From: Deltaproteobacteria bacterium
GTDB lineage: Bacteria; Desulfobacterota; BSN033; UBA1163
DNA: 45,253 bases
Direction: 5' to 3'
NCBI GenBank assembly: GCA_016874935.1
Contig: VGSS01000009.1
Span: forward strand, 1-45,253
Each line of letters begins with the position of its first letter. Within the stretch, counting starts at the first letter, position 1. Position numbers and translations under genes: made by a program. The notes under the pieces are model-generated. The model did no database searches. It was not told where the DNA came from and was given only the letters and a program-made list of their open reading frames with translations. This document shows, piece by piece, positions 1 through 9,402 of this stretch.

Positions 1-476
1 GTTCCTCCCACGGCAATCGTCTTGTCGATGGGAATCGCACCGCTATCTGCGGCCATGATGGCACATTCGATGGCCACCTTGATTCCAACGCCAAAGAGTG
101 AGCGAAGGCATTCTGCAAGAACTTCGGAATGGGAGGCCCCGGAGAATTTATTACTGAAGGACCGCTCAAGACCGGAGAGGATATGACTTTGCTTCACCAC
201 CTTGCATCCCATAGATTCCACTTCTTTTAAAATTTTTGGATCAAACTTCCAGACACCAGGAGCAGAAAAACCGGGCTGGGAGCTCACAATTACAAGGTTC
301 GTCTCTTTTGCCATTTTCCTGGCAAACTTGAGCCCTGTGCTCCCGCGGGAACTCGCCACCACCACGCTCTTGATATCCCCCTCCTTCATCCGATTGTAAA
401 CAATCTCGACCACCGCATCGGTGTTGGTAATCCCGGTTTGATTAAAATAGACGACCGATCGATTCCCCCCATTCAT
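1..476 (-). CDS. Pyruvate kinase alpha/beta (C-terminal)-domain-like protein, truncated by the window edge
   Basis: Reverse-strand reading from ATG at 476: MNGGNRSVVYFNQTGITNTDAVVEIVYNRMKEGDIKSVVVASSRGSTGLKFA...; GGAGGAA RBS just upstream; frame open to the window start. Confidence 0.7.
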   Translation of the reverse strand, partial: MNGGNRSVVYFNQTGITNTDAVVEIVYNRMKEGDIKSVVVASSRGSTGLKFARKMAKETNLVIVSSQPGFSAPGVWKFDPKILKEVESMGCKVVKQSHILSGLERSFSNKFSGASHSEVLAECLRSLFGVGIKVAIECAIMAADSGAIPIDKTIAVGG

Positions 477-739
477 AGCTTCCTCCTCGGATTATATCGT
501 TGGTCGTTTGGGTCAAATCTTTAGGGGCTGCTGCCCAAACCAACAATTTGCCCTTCGACAGGCTCAGGGCGAACGGTGATATGTTGAAACCATTTAACTT
601 TTCCGGTCATGTCCCGCGAAACGCGGGATCAAAGCATGAAATCGATTTCGGCAACAGGCCGTTTATCCTTGACTTTCCTTTCAGTTTCGTGCCGCATCCC
701 TGTGATTGCCTGACCCACATTCATTCCTGCTGACAGCTC

Positions 740-1723
740 TTACAACGCTTCAAGGGTTATAATCCTTGTATGCTGCTGTTGCCGGTCTCCCTTAAATTCG
801 GTCAAAATAGCATCCATTTGCTGGTCCTTGCGGGACCAAAGCTGATTCACCCAGTCTTGGGACTGATTTCTGTAGTCGTCGTCCTCAACATAGTTTTTTC
901 CAGATACATTGTCAGGAAGCGGCAAATAATTAACCTGCGCGATGATGTCAGATACTCTTCCTGAAAGCATATCCCAGAACGTCGGAGGCACCGTCTTTTT
1001 AGGGTAAACAATGGTCACATCGAGGATGCCGCTCAAAAACTCTCCCATACAGGAGAGCACAAACGCAGTTCCTCCGGCCCTGGGTAGCAGTAAATTCCGG
1101 TAGGGGGAGTTCTGGGCCTGGTGCTTGGCTGAATTGAAACGGGTTCCTTCCGGGAAATTTATGACGGTGACCGGAAAGGTTTTGAACTTTTCACAGGCTT
1201 TGCGGGTTGTTTCAAGGTCTTTTCCTCGGAGCTCAGGGTGTTTTTCCAGAAATGAACGTGAATAGCGTTTCATAAATGGAAAGTCCAATGCCCACCAGGC
1301 CAGACCAAGGATGGGAACCCAGATCAATTCCTTTTTCAAAAAGAACTTGAGAAAAGGAATCCGGCGGTTAAACACATGTTGAAGAATAAAAATATCCGCC
1401 CAGGAGCGGTGATTCACCACCATCAGATAGGATTTGTCAGGAGAAAGCCGGTCTGTAACTCCACGGACATCCCAATGAATTTTCTGGGTAAGCTGTACAA
1501 TAAGGCTGTTCCCATCAATCCAGTGGGTGGCAATAAAAGTGAGTATGCGGGAACACGCATTTCTCCATTTATGGATGGGAATCATAAACTTGATTAAAAC
1601 AAAGAAAAATAAGACCGAAGCACAAAGCACCGTGTTGACAAAAAACAATCCCGTCACCAGGGCTCCCAATATCGGCGGTGGTAAAAAACGGAACATCGCG
1701 TCCTTTCTGAATCCTTCAGTCAT
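740..1723 (-). CDS. PlsC-like 1-acylglycerol-phosphate acyltransferase family protein
   Basis: VVNHRSWADI (NHxxxxD) and FPEGTRF motifs; hydrophobic N-terminus. Confidence 0.85.
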   Translation of the reverse strand: MTEGFRKDAMFRFLPPPILGALVTGLFFVNTVLCASVLFFFVLIKFMIPIHKWRNACSRILTFIATHWIDGNSLIVQLTQKIHWDVRGVTDRLSPDKSYLMVVNHRSWADIFILQHVFNRRIPFLKFFLKKELIWVPILGLAWWALDFPFMKRYSRSFLEKHPELRGKDLETTRKACEKFKTFPVTVINFPEGTRFNSAKHQAQNSPYRNLLLPRAGGTAFVLSCMGEFLSGILDVTIVYPKKTVPPTFWDMLSGRVSDIIAQVNYLPLPDNVSGKNYVEDDDYRNQSQDWVNQLWSRKDQQMDAILTEFKGDRQQQHTRIITLEAL

Positions 1724-1829
1724 TCCATTCCTTTTGGGATGATTATAACAGGGAAATCCGTTGTGGCAAAGCCGTTTAGACAGGCAGGAGATCCCCTTTG
1801 TGGGCTGCCCTGTTAGGGCAGTCGCAGTA

Positions 1830-1893
1830 AACCCCGTTAGAAATTCCAGTCGTTGCGACTCGAAACCGAGCGGGGCATTATTTCTAACGGGGT
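1830..1893. repeat. Palindromic intergenic repeat (ACCCCGTTAGAAAT ... ATTTCTAACGGGGT)
   Basis: 14-bp perfect inverted arms; the same ACCCCGTTAGAAA word recurs near 10754. Confidence 0.75.
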
Positions 1894-1967
1894 AAACGTA
1901 GAGTGCAGGAGGTTATGGCGAGGTTCACCCCTTAATTTCTAATTTGATCCCTTAATTACTTGAATAT

Positions 1968-2531
1968 TCATCCCCTTTTAGGTTCACAGACCAGGACATT
2001 TCTCTCATCCCTTTCAAATGTGCATTTCTCTTCCAGAATAGTCCCCAGCTTCCTGCGGGCCCTGTGAAGCCGCACCTTCACATTGTCAACGGTGATTCCC
2101 AGGATCTCTGCCATCTCCTGTTGACTGAATTCCATGATATCGGAAAAGATAATCACTTCTTGTAGGGATTTAGGGAGCAGGAGGATCTGGTTCTGAACGC
2201 ACTCCCCCATTTGTCGTTGTTCCAACTTTTTCTGGATACCCAATTCTTTTTGGATAAAAGCCTCGTTCAAATCCTCCCTCTCATCTTGGTCAATACTTTC
2301 TTCCTTTGCTGATTTTTTTGACTGACGAAAGTGGTCCTGGCAAAGATTGTATGCAATACGAAATATCCAGGAAGACAATTTGGAGGGGTCTCTCAGGCTT
2401 TTGCTTTTTTGTTGTACTCTTAAAAAGGTCTCCTGGATTAAGTCGTCGGCCACCCATTCATCCTTCACCAGGGCAAGGATAAACTTTCTTACCTTTGTAT
2501 AAAACTGATCATAAATATCCCAAAATTCCAT
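1968..2531 (-). CDS. ECF-type RNA polymerase sigma factor
   Basis: Region 2 (DDLIQETFLRVQQKSKSLRDPSKLSSWIFRIAYNLCQDHFRQ) and region 4 (EVIIFSDIMEFSQQEMAEILGITVDNVKVRLHRARRKL). Confidence 0.9.
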   Translation of the reverse strand: MEFWDIYDQFYTKVRKFILALVKDEWVADDLIQETFLRVQQKSKSLRDPSKLSSWIFRIAYNLCQDHFRQSKKSAKEESIDQDEREDLNEAFIQKELGIQKKLEQRQMGECVQNQILLLPKSLQEVIIFSDIMEFSQQEMAEILGITVDNVKVRLHRARRKLGTILEEKCTFERDERNVLVCEPKRG

Positions 2532-2576
2532 CTTATCTCTAACACCTCTCGCGATTTTCTCAGAGTTATCATTTCC

Positions 2577-2662
2577 GCCCCGTATCCAGTACGGGGTAAA
2601 CTCAAGCGGGAATCCAGGTTCAAAAGACTGGATTCCGGATCAAGTCCGGAATGACCAGATGT
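2577..2662. repeat. REP-like palindromic repeat
   Basis: GGAATCCAGGTTCAAAAGACTGGATTCCGGATCAAGTCCGGAATGAC; similar words at 17200-17390 and 32870-32950. Confidence 0.55.
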
Positions 2663-2696
2663 GTAAGGTTATTTCGGGCGTACCATACCAGTGAAA

Positions 2697-2957
2697 TTAC
2701 CCGCAGCATGATTTGCTGGCCCGTCGATCGCAGGGTAGGTCATACTCCTTTTCTTCACCCATGAGACTATTGATAAAGTTCTTTATGGCCAAATGGGCTC
2801 CTTTTTTAACCTGGCTGGCAAGATCGACGGCCTCTTGAATTTCCTCATTTTTCAGACCTCCAGATTTGGCCTTTCCAAAGTAGTGCTCAAAACAAGGGAT
2901 ACAGTTCGCTGCTGTGGCTGCTCCTAAACAGATCAAGAGTTTTGATTTTTCGTCCAT
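2697..2957 (-). CDS. Carboxymuconolactone decarboxylase / AhpD-like small protein
   Basis: CxxC in AANCIPCFEHYFGKAKSGGLKNEEIQEAVDLA; Shine-Dalgarno-like AAGGAGGGAAGG upstream. Confidence 0.75.
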   Translation of the reverse strand: MDEKSKLLICLGAATAANCIPCFEHYFGKAKSGGLKNEEIQEAVDLASQVKKGAHLAIKNFINSLMGEEKEYDLPCDRRASKSCCG

Positions 2958-3031
2958 GGTCCTTCCCTCCTTTTATTTTTGTATATAAGACGGAAATGAC
3001 CCCCGAAAGGTTACACCCTTTTGCTTTTCAT

Positions 3032-3532
3032 CTAATGAAAACGAAGTGAGATCGTATAACTGCACTCCTTCCCTAAAACCATCATACATTTACCCAATGG
3101 CGGGGCAAGTTCATGTTCTAATCCCTGGGCGTCAATCCAGCCTTGAATCCTTGCGAGAATTCCGCAATCGTATTGATCCTTGATCCCTGCCCTCACAATG
3201 TTTTCATAGGCGAAACATCTTTTCAAATGTATTTCAAAGGACCGATGATCGAGGGCCTTGATGTCATATTCGGCGAGACCAGAACCATAAAGGGCGAAGG
3301 CTGCTTTGTTGAAAGTAAGGTATTCTTCTAAATCTTTTGCCGGGGATAAGGCTAACGTTTTCATGAACCGCTTCATCTCAACTCGGCCTATTTCTCTACA
3401 CACGAATTGATTCAGTCGGTTCGCCGTCTCAATCCCAAAATGCTCTGCCACGGCCATAAACCACCTGGCATCATGAGACATCCACCCTTTGATCAGAAGG
3501 TCTTTCTGCTCGCTGAAGGACAATTCTTTCAA
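3032..3532 (-). CDS. DUF6125-like conserved protein
   Basis: 166 aa; DARWFMAVAEHFGIETANRLNQFVCREIGRVEMKRFM resembles the ORF at 11949-12461. Confidence 0.5.
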   Translation of the reverse strand: MKELSFSEQKDLLIKGWMSHDARWFMAVAEHFGIETANRLNQFVCREIGRVEMKRFMKTLALSPAKDLEEYLTFNKAAFALYGSGLAEYDIKALDHRSFEIHLKRCFAYENIVRAGIKDQYDCGILARIQGWIDAQGLEHELAPPLGKCMMVLGKECSYTISLRFH

Positions 3533-3618
3533 CTGATTTCATCTCCTTTGTCTTTTCTATTCATCTGGCTAAGTATGTAAGCATCTCTTTTCGCGTGATA
3601 GAAATCCATGGGAATGCC

Positions 3619-3822
3619 AACTCCAGAGGGGTAGGCGGGCCAGCGGAGAAAGATTTAGGGCGGCACCACTTAAGGATTGACTCCAGGCGCTCCAAGAACA
3701 ATAAAAGCCTCATTTCACTGACTATGAAAGTTTCCCTTATACTTCTAATGATCCGCAATCCTAAAGATTTCGGAGTCTGGCCTGCCTGCCGGTAGGCAGG
3801 TCCGCCTGCCCCTCTGGAGTTT
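3619..3822. repeat. Divergent member of the ~240-bp palindromic element family
   Basis: Outer arms AACTCCAGAGGGG / CCCCTCTGGAGTT; core AGAAAGATTTAGGGCGG...CTAATGATCCGCAATCCTAAAGATTT aligns with the core of the copies at 5142 and 32282. Confidence 0.65.
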
Positions 3823-3846
3823 ATCCAGGGAGTTGTCTTCCTGTGA

Positions 3847-5082
3847 TCAAACGGCTTCGACCACAGCGGCAATACCCACTCCTCCGCCGCCGCAGAGCAT
3901 CTGGATGCCGGCTTTCCCACGGGTGCGCTTCAGGTGGTGGACCATCTCTCCGAAGTAGATGGCACCAGTCGCGCCAATGGGATGTCCCAGAGCAATGGCC
4001 CCACCCGTTGGATTGACTCTGGGATCGAATCGGCCGTAACCCAGCTCGTCTGCAAACTGGAGCAACGGGGAGGCGAATGCCTCGTTGGGTGCGATAATGT
4101 CCATGTCATCCATTGTCTTACCGGCCCGCTCGAGGGCTTTTCTCACGGCCGGGATAGGCGCCAGAAGCATGGGCACAGGCGCACCTCCTGCCACGGCACA
4201 AGCCACGATTCTGCACAGGGGTTCAAGCCCCAATGCCTCGGCCTTGGCCCCGCTCATGAGAAGAACCGCAGCAGCCCCATCCACGATTTGAGAAGAACTG
4301 CCCGGGCTGACAAGCCCGTTTCCTTTGAACGGCGTGGGAAGCGCCATGAGGTTCTGGAGATAGGCTTCCGGGTTTTCCACCGCCTTTGCCCTGAGAACCT
4401 CATCCTTTTCCACTTTACGGGTCACACCCTCATAGGTGAACTCGAATGGAACGATATGATCTGAGTACCACCCTTTTTGCTCGGTCTCGACAGCTTTCTG
4501 CATACTCCACATGCCAAAGCGCTCCAGGTCCTCTCGGGTATGCCCTTGATCCGCAGAGATCATTTCGGCGCAGACTCCCTGGGGCACGGTCATGCCGATC
4601 TCTGACAGGCGAGCCGACATTCGCACTGGATAGTTTGCCTGCATCGCTACCTGAATGTCGGACATCATGCCGTAGTGGGACATGATCTCCACTCCGCCAC
4701 AGATCATGATCTCTCCTTCTCCCACCATGATCTCGTGCGCGGCAATGGTAATTGCCTTGAGCCCGCCATTGCAGTATTGGTTCACGGTGCAGCCCGCCGC
4801 TTCCTTGGGAATTCCGGCAAGGAGCGGGGCGATGCGCCCAATATTGGCGCCTTGCTCCCCGATCTGGCTCAGGCATCCGATGATCACGTTTTCAATCTCC
4901 GCTTCATTAAATTTGGGACACCGGGAATGGACCCTTTCCAGCAATCCCCGGAGGGTATTGGCCATTAGATCCTGGGCGGATGCCTGGCAGAGTTGACCGC
5001 CTTTCTCCATTCCCTTCCAACCCGACTTGCCAATAGCAGACCGCACCGCATCCACGACCACAACTTCCTTCAGGCTCGCCAT
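3847..5082 (-). CDS. Thiolase / acetyl-CoA acetyltransferase family protein
   Basis: CTVNQYCNGGLKAI (nucleophilic Cys), NPTGGAIALGHPIGATGA, MLCGGGGVGIA. Confidence 0.92.
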   Translation of the reverse strand: MASLKEVVVVDAVRSAIGKSGWKGMEKGGQLCQASAQDLMANTLRGLLERVHSRCPKFNEAEIENVIIGCLSQIGEQGANIGRIAPLLAGIPKEAAGCTVNQYCNGGLKAITIAAHEIMVGEGEIMICGGVEIMSHYGMMSDIQVAMQANYPVRMSARLSEIGMTVPQGVCAEMISADQGHTREDLERFGMWSMQKAVETEQKGWYSDHIVPFEFTYEGVTRKVEKDEVLRAKAVENPEAYLQNLMALPTPFKGNGLVSPGSSSQIVDGAAAVLLMSGAKAEALGLEPLCRIVACAVAGGAPVPMLLAPIPAVRKALERAGKTMDDMDIIAPNEAFASPLLQFADELGYGRFDPRVNPTGGAIALGHPIGATGAIYFGEMVHHLKRTRGKAGIQMLCGGGGVGIAAVVEAV

Positions 5083-5141
5083 ATGAGCGCCTCCTTCTCT
5101 TTAATCGTCTTCACTCCCACCTCTCTATGAAGAATCCATGA

Positions 5142-5383
5142 GAAGGTGTGAAAAAATCACATTTTCAGAATCACCTTCGTTCCGGCCTACAGGGTTGGGG
5201 GGATGGGAGAAGCTTTAGGGCGGAACCTCTAATATTAAACTAAGTTGCCTAAACCTGGGTCATACCGCTTTCTTACTGAAAACGAAGGTTACCCATAACA
5301 TCTAATGACCCGCCTTCTAAAGCTTGGACAATACTCTCAACCCTGTCGGCCGAGGCACAGTGCGCCAATTTTTTCACACCTTC
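5142..5383. repeat. 242-bp palindromic element, copy A
   Basis: GAAGGTGTGAAAAAAT ... ATTTTTTCACACCTTC perfect 16-bp terminal inverted repeat; internal paired blocks CGGCCTACAGGGTTG / CAACCCTGTCGGCCG and AAGCTTTAGGGCGG / CCGCCTTCTAAAGCTT. Confidence 0.9.
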
Positions 5384-5496
5384 TGACGACTTACCATGAT
5401 GATTGATTTAAACCAAACATGCTTTGCAAAATCGCCGATTGTGGATTTCAGGAAGAATGAGTCCAGAAAAGAGGTTCCTTCTTGCTGCAAGCGACT

Positions 5497-5817
5497 TTAC
5501 TTGAGCAAGCTCTGCAGTTGCATGGCCAACATCATATCGCCTTTCACCTTAAGCTTGCCCCCCATAAAGGCAGCCATGCTGTCAAGCCTGCCCTCAACCA
5601 TATCCGCAAAGTCATTGGAAGCCATGGTGACCGTGACATTCGGCGAATCCGCAGCGCCCTCGCTCACTTTTGCGCTGCCATCGCCAACCGCCACAGAGTA
5701 GTTTCCCGAATCCGCTCCGGTGATCTCGAACTGAAAGACCGCCTTGATTCCTCCGAGCTTTCCCGGGTTGGCGTCCATTCGCTTCTGCATTTCGACAAAG
5801 ATCTCTTTGATGGTCAT
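5497..5817 (-). CDS. SCP2 sterol-binding domain protein
   Basis: 106 aa; GDSGAxx-like VAVGDGSAKVSEGAADSPNVTVTMASNDFADMVEGRLDSMAAFMGGKLKVKGDMMLAMQL. Confidence 0.9.
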   Translation of the reverse strand: MTIKEIFVEMQKRMDANPGKLGGIKAVFQFEITGADSGNYSVAVGDGSAKVSEGAADSPNVTVTMASNDFADMVEGRLDSMAAFMGGKLKVKGDMMLAMQLQSLLK

Positions 5818-5918
5818 TTTAGCCCTCCTCCTTTTTTATCGAATAAATTTTCTGGTTCGAATCTACCTAATCTTAAAGGAGGTGTCAATCACAAAAAATG
5901 AACTTACGTCATGCTTAA

Positions 5919-6161
5919 GAAGGTGTGAACAAATCGCATTGGGAGAATCGGCGTTTTTCCGGCACACAGGGTTGGGAGGATTGGGAAAGCTTTAGGGCGG
6001 AACCTTGAATATTAAACTACATTGCCTAAACCTGGACAATAACGCTCCCTTACTAAAAACAAAGGTTACCCCTAACATCTTATTGACCCGCCGGCTAAAG
6101 GTTGCACAAGACGCCCAACCCTGTGTGCCGAGCTACAGGGAGCCAAATTTTTTACACCTTC
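5919..6161. repeat. 243-bp palindromic element, copy B
   Basis: GAAGGTGTGAACAAAT...AATTTTTTACACCTTC; CGGCACACAGGGTTGGG pairs perfectly with CCCAACCCTGTGTGCCG. Confidence 0.9.
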
Positions 6162-6205
6162 CGGGTTGCTTTGAACTTGTTTGCTCTGCCTGAGTACTAA
6201 CCCGT

Positions 6206-8446
6206 TTAGCCCTTCGCTAATTTGGTCACCCGGCATGGAATATAACGGTGGAGCGGCGTGCCTGCCAGACGATCCCGGTGTTTCGCTGGCGCTAGCTGAT
6301 TCACGTTGACCCCATGTGATTCTCCGCCGTGGACCAGCCCAAAACCATGAGGGATGACCACCTGGCCTGGATGCGAACTATCTGTCACTTCAGCTTCGAT
6401 CTGAGCAGACCCTGTTTCGGTTTCTACAACGACAAGGTCGCGATCATTGATTCTCAACTCTGCGGCATCTTTTGGGTGTATCCGAAGGGTGCAGGGCCGT
6501 TTTCCCTGATTCCAGGCCGGGTCACGCATGATCGTATTGGCCACCATCTCCATATGGTTTCCGGCGATCAGAATCTTGGGATAATTTTTATTTACCAGCT
6601 GGGCCTCTTCGGCAACAGGTGTTACCTCTCTTAACCATTCTTCCATCTCGGGAAAATGGATATGGATCTTTTTGTCCGGCGTCTTCATCAGGGCAAGGTT
6701 GTTTTCCGGATCTAACGATCCGATCTTCACCCCACCCGGTTTCTTAAGAATCTCTCTAAACATTTCTTCTCCAGTGAGAGGGGTCACCTTGTAACCCGCG
6801 CGGGAAACATCTTCCGCATGCATCATTGGAAATCGTGCCAGCAGGCCCCAGAGCGCAGACAGATTGGGGGATCCCAATTCCTCCCCAAGAGTTTTCGCAA
6901 GAATGTAAGGCAACCACGGTTCTACCTTTGGATTAGCCCGGATATATTCCATCAGTGCAAGGCCAAAACTGAGCCGATCTTTAGCCAGTTCCCGTAGCTT
7001 GATGGGATACTCCGGAATCATGCCCAGTCTTTCTGCAAGCTTCACATAGATATGGGCCTCTTCTAACTGTTCACCATCCGGCTGTACTACAGGACGCCGC
7101 ATATCGAAATAATAGTCAGGGTATCCCCACTGAAAAAATGTGCCATCCCATTTCTCATAGCCTGTCCTGGCTGGCAGAACATAATGGGATAGAACTGCTG
7201 TTTCACTCATGGCCACCTCGATGGTGACCAAAAGATCCAGCTTTTTAAAAGCCTTCTCATAGGCTTTTGTGTCAGCGTAAGATCGCAAAGGATTTGAGCC
7301 GCTGACAATCAGATCCCGAATCCTCTCGGGGTGATCGTTATCAATCTCTTCAGGCATTACATTGGGTGGAAAGACTCCCATGATCAAAGGAATATGAGTC
7401 ATCACGGTTTTCCATGTCCTGGGATCATCTTCTGGTGTATGCGATCCCATGGGCATCAGGTGTCCCAGAAAAACATTGCCGCCCTTGACTCCTATGCGTC
7501 CTGTTAATGCAATCAGGATCAATTCCAAATAGGAACTAAGAGTGCTATGCCGTCCCATCAGGATGCCAAGATCACTACGCAGTGCTGTCTTCCGAGTGGC
7601 AAAGAGTCGGGTGAATTCTCGAACAGCATTCGTCTCCAATCCACAAAGACGACAGTTTTCTTCCACATCGACATCATCAAACCAGTTTCGAATCGCCTCA
7701 AAACCATTGACATGGGCAGCCACATAATCTTCGGCCACCAGCCCTTCGGTCAACAGGATCTTAATCATCGCCTTGAACAGCAGTGCATCTGTCCCCGGCC
7801 TGAGCCGGAGATGGATGTCTGCAAGTTTGGCTGTCTCCGACACTCTCGGATCGACAACCGCCAATAAAAAACCAGGCTCCTTTTTCTTGTTTCGAAGCAC
7901 TACCGGCGCATTTGGAATATCGTGGCTCACCATGGGATTGGCTCCCCAGAAGACAAGGAAGTCCGAACCGCTGGTATCAGGGAAAAGATGCATGTTCTGT
8001 CGCCCATAGGCCTTGCCGCTCACCCAGAAAAAACCGGTAAGTTCCTGTGCAAGAGGACTGTAATGATTCCTTGATCCCAACCCATTTAAAAATCGAAGGC
8101 CAAAGGCGGCTTCAAAATGGCATCCCTGCCCCCCTCCCCCCATGTAGGCAAGCGATCGAGGCCCGTATGTTTGGACGGTCTCTTTGAGTTTATCTGCTAT
8201 CTCATCCAGAGCCTGATCCCATGAGATGCGCTCAAAGCGATCTCCAACCCTCTTGAGAGGGAATCTCAATCTCTCCGGGTTATTTTGAAAATACGGAATG
8301 TTGGCGCCTTTTCTGCAGAGATAACCCTGGGAGCGGGGATTTTCCTTTTCACCCCTCACCTTAACGATCTTGCTCCCTTCGGTGATGACCTCAAGGCCAC
8401 AATTGTTAAAACAGAGCACACAGGATGTCTTTTGCCATTCGTTCAT
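6206..8446 (-). CDS. Molybdopterin oxidoreductase (Mo/W-bisPGD family) with N-terminal 4Fe-4S motif
   Basis: MNEWQKTSCVLCFNNCGLEV...GYLCRKG; the ORF track starts at 8527 but ATG at 8446 has a GGAGAAGG RBS. Confidence 0.9.
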   Translation of the reverse strand: MNEWQKTSCVLCFNNCGLEVITEGSKIVKVRGEKENPRSQGYLCRKGANIPYFQNNPERLRFPLKRVGDRFERISWDQALDEIADKLKETVQTYGPRSLAYMGGGGQGCHFEAAFGLRFLNGLGSRNHYSPLAQELTGFFWVSGKAYGRQNMHLFPDTSGSDFLVFWGANPMVSHDIPNAPVVLRNKKKEPGFLLAVVDPRVSETAKLADIHLRLRPGTDALLFKAMIKILLTEGLVAEDYVAAHVNGFEAIRNWFDDVDVEENCRLCGLETNAVREFTRLFATRKTALRSDLGILMGRHSTLSSYLELILIALTGRIGVKGGNVFLGHLMPMGSHTPEDDPRTWKTVMTHIPLIMGVFPPNVMPEEIDNDHPERIRDLIVSGSNPLRSYADTKAYEKAFKKLDLLVTIEVAMSETAVLSHYVLPARTGYEKWDGTFFQWGYPDYYFDMRRPVVQPDGEQLEEAHIYVKLAERLGMIPEYPIKLRELAKDRLSFGLALMEYIRANPKVEPWLPYILAKTLGEELGSPNLSALWGLLARFPMMHAEDVSRAGYKVTPLTGEEMFREILKKPGGVKIGSLDPENNLALMKTPDKKIHIHFPEMEEWLREVTPVAEEAQLVNKNYPKILIAGNHMEMVANTIMRDPAWNQGKRPCTLRIHPKDAAELRINDRDLVVVETETGSAQIEAEVTDSSHPGQVVIPHGFGLVHGGESHGVNVNQLAPAKHRDRLAGTPLHRYIPCRVTKLAKG

Positions 8447-8471
8447 AACCTTCTCCTTCCATTTACAAGAT

Positions 8472-9387
8472 TCACATATAGGGACACACAGAGACGCATC
8501 GAATACATCGATACATGGAGTGGTCATCCACTGCTGTCAGGTGGTTGATCATCTGAATGTCTTCTGAACCAACGCTGGGGGTCTTCATGAAATTTGTAAA
8601 GATAGGGCTTTTCATCGAATACTTAATGCACGCCGCTCTATTCACTTTTCCGTTTTTATCAATAGCCTGAATCGGACACTGTTCTTGGCAGGCGAAGCAA
8701 TTCCCGGGACATCCTTTTTCGTCTCTCTCCGGCCATGCACTGACAGGGAGTGATGCTGTTGTGACGACCCCCCCTAACAACAATCTGGGACCATATTGGG
8801 AATTGAAAAGCAATCCATTTTTTCCTATCTTTCCAATACCCGTCACCTCAGCCATTCTGACCAAACTCATATACCCCCAAAAATCGCCCTTACCAAGGAC
8901 GTTGAATCTGTAGAAAAAGTCCCCATGTAGGTTCCTGGGTGAGAAGTAGAAAAAAAATGACCTCACAGAATGCGCTACAATCAACGATCTCATGCCTGGG
9001 AAGGGTCAAGTGACCCAGGAAAATATCATTCTGAATCGTCAATAGAACTTTTCCTACAGACTCGTTGTAAGGAAATCACCCGAAGACAGGGACGGCCGTT
9101 TCACCTCTTTCTTCGATGATACGTGCAACCTGCATCAAAACCATATCTATGTTTCGATAGTAAATATTGGCAGCCCTCCAATACATCCATTCTGATTTTT
9201 CCTGACATTTAAATATTCCTTTGGGAACAGGGATCCCGCAGCAGAGGATGCTTTCTGCTGAGGGGAGCATATCCGATGGTCTGTAACCCGAAGGTTCGTC
9301 TTCAAGAGAAGATGCCCTGGCAATCCCGAATACGGGGATCTGACTTTGGAAAAACAACCTTTTTATTTCTTCAACGATCTGATTCAT
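8472..9387 (-). pseudogene. Interrupted 4Fe-4S protein, distantly COG1600/QueG-like, in two ORFs (9076-9387 and 8472-8993)
   Basis: N-terminal half ends ...ETAVPVFG-stop; C-terminal half resumes GKGDFWGYMSLVRMAEVTGIGKIGKNGLLFN...CPGNCFACQEQCPIQAID...CIRCVSVCPYM; a palindromic insert lies between. Confidence 0.65.
8888..9072. mobile_element. 185-bp palindromic MITE-like element inside the Fe-S gene
   Basis: Arms CCTTACCAAGGACGTTGAATCTGTAGAAAAAGTCC versus reverse complement of the right arm CCTTACAACGAGTCTGTAGGAAAAGTTC; flanked by AAATCGC (8881-8887) and AAATCAC (9073-9079). Confidence 0.6.
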
Positions 9388-9402
9388 GCAAGATCCTCAC
9401 GA

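Noticed and set aside
3561-3920. 119-aa ORF on the minus strand
   Set aside because: Runs through palindromic element D and the end of the thiolase gene; no recognisable domain.
4430-4876. 148-aa ORF and several plus-strand ORFs inside the thiolase
   Set aside because: Alternative-frame shadows of a well-supported thiolase.
5142-5383. Retron msr-msd interpretation of the palindromic element
   Set aside because: No reverse transcriptase gene is adjacent to any copy and copies are dispersed between unrelated genes.
9060-9085. In-frame TGA in VPVFG-TGA-FP followed by a TTTCC(T)TACA/TGTAGGAAA hairpin, resembling a selenocysteine site
   Set aside because: The hairpin belongs to the palindromic insert, the loop is closer to TGA than is typical for bacterial SECIS, and the frame after TGA does not rejoin the Fe-S domain. 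Insertion-caused truncation explains it better.
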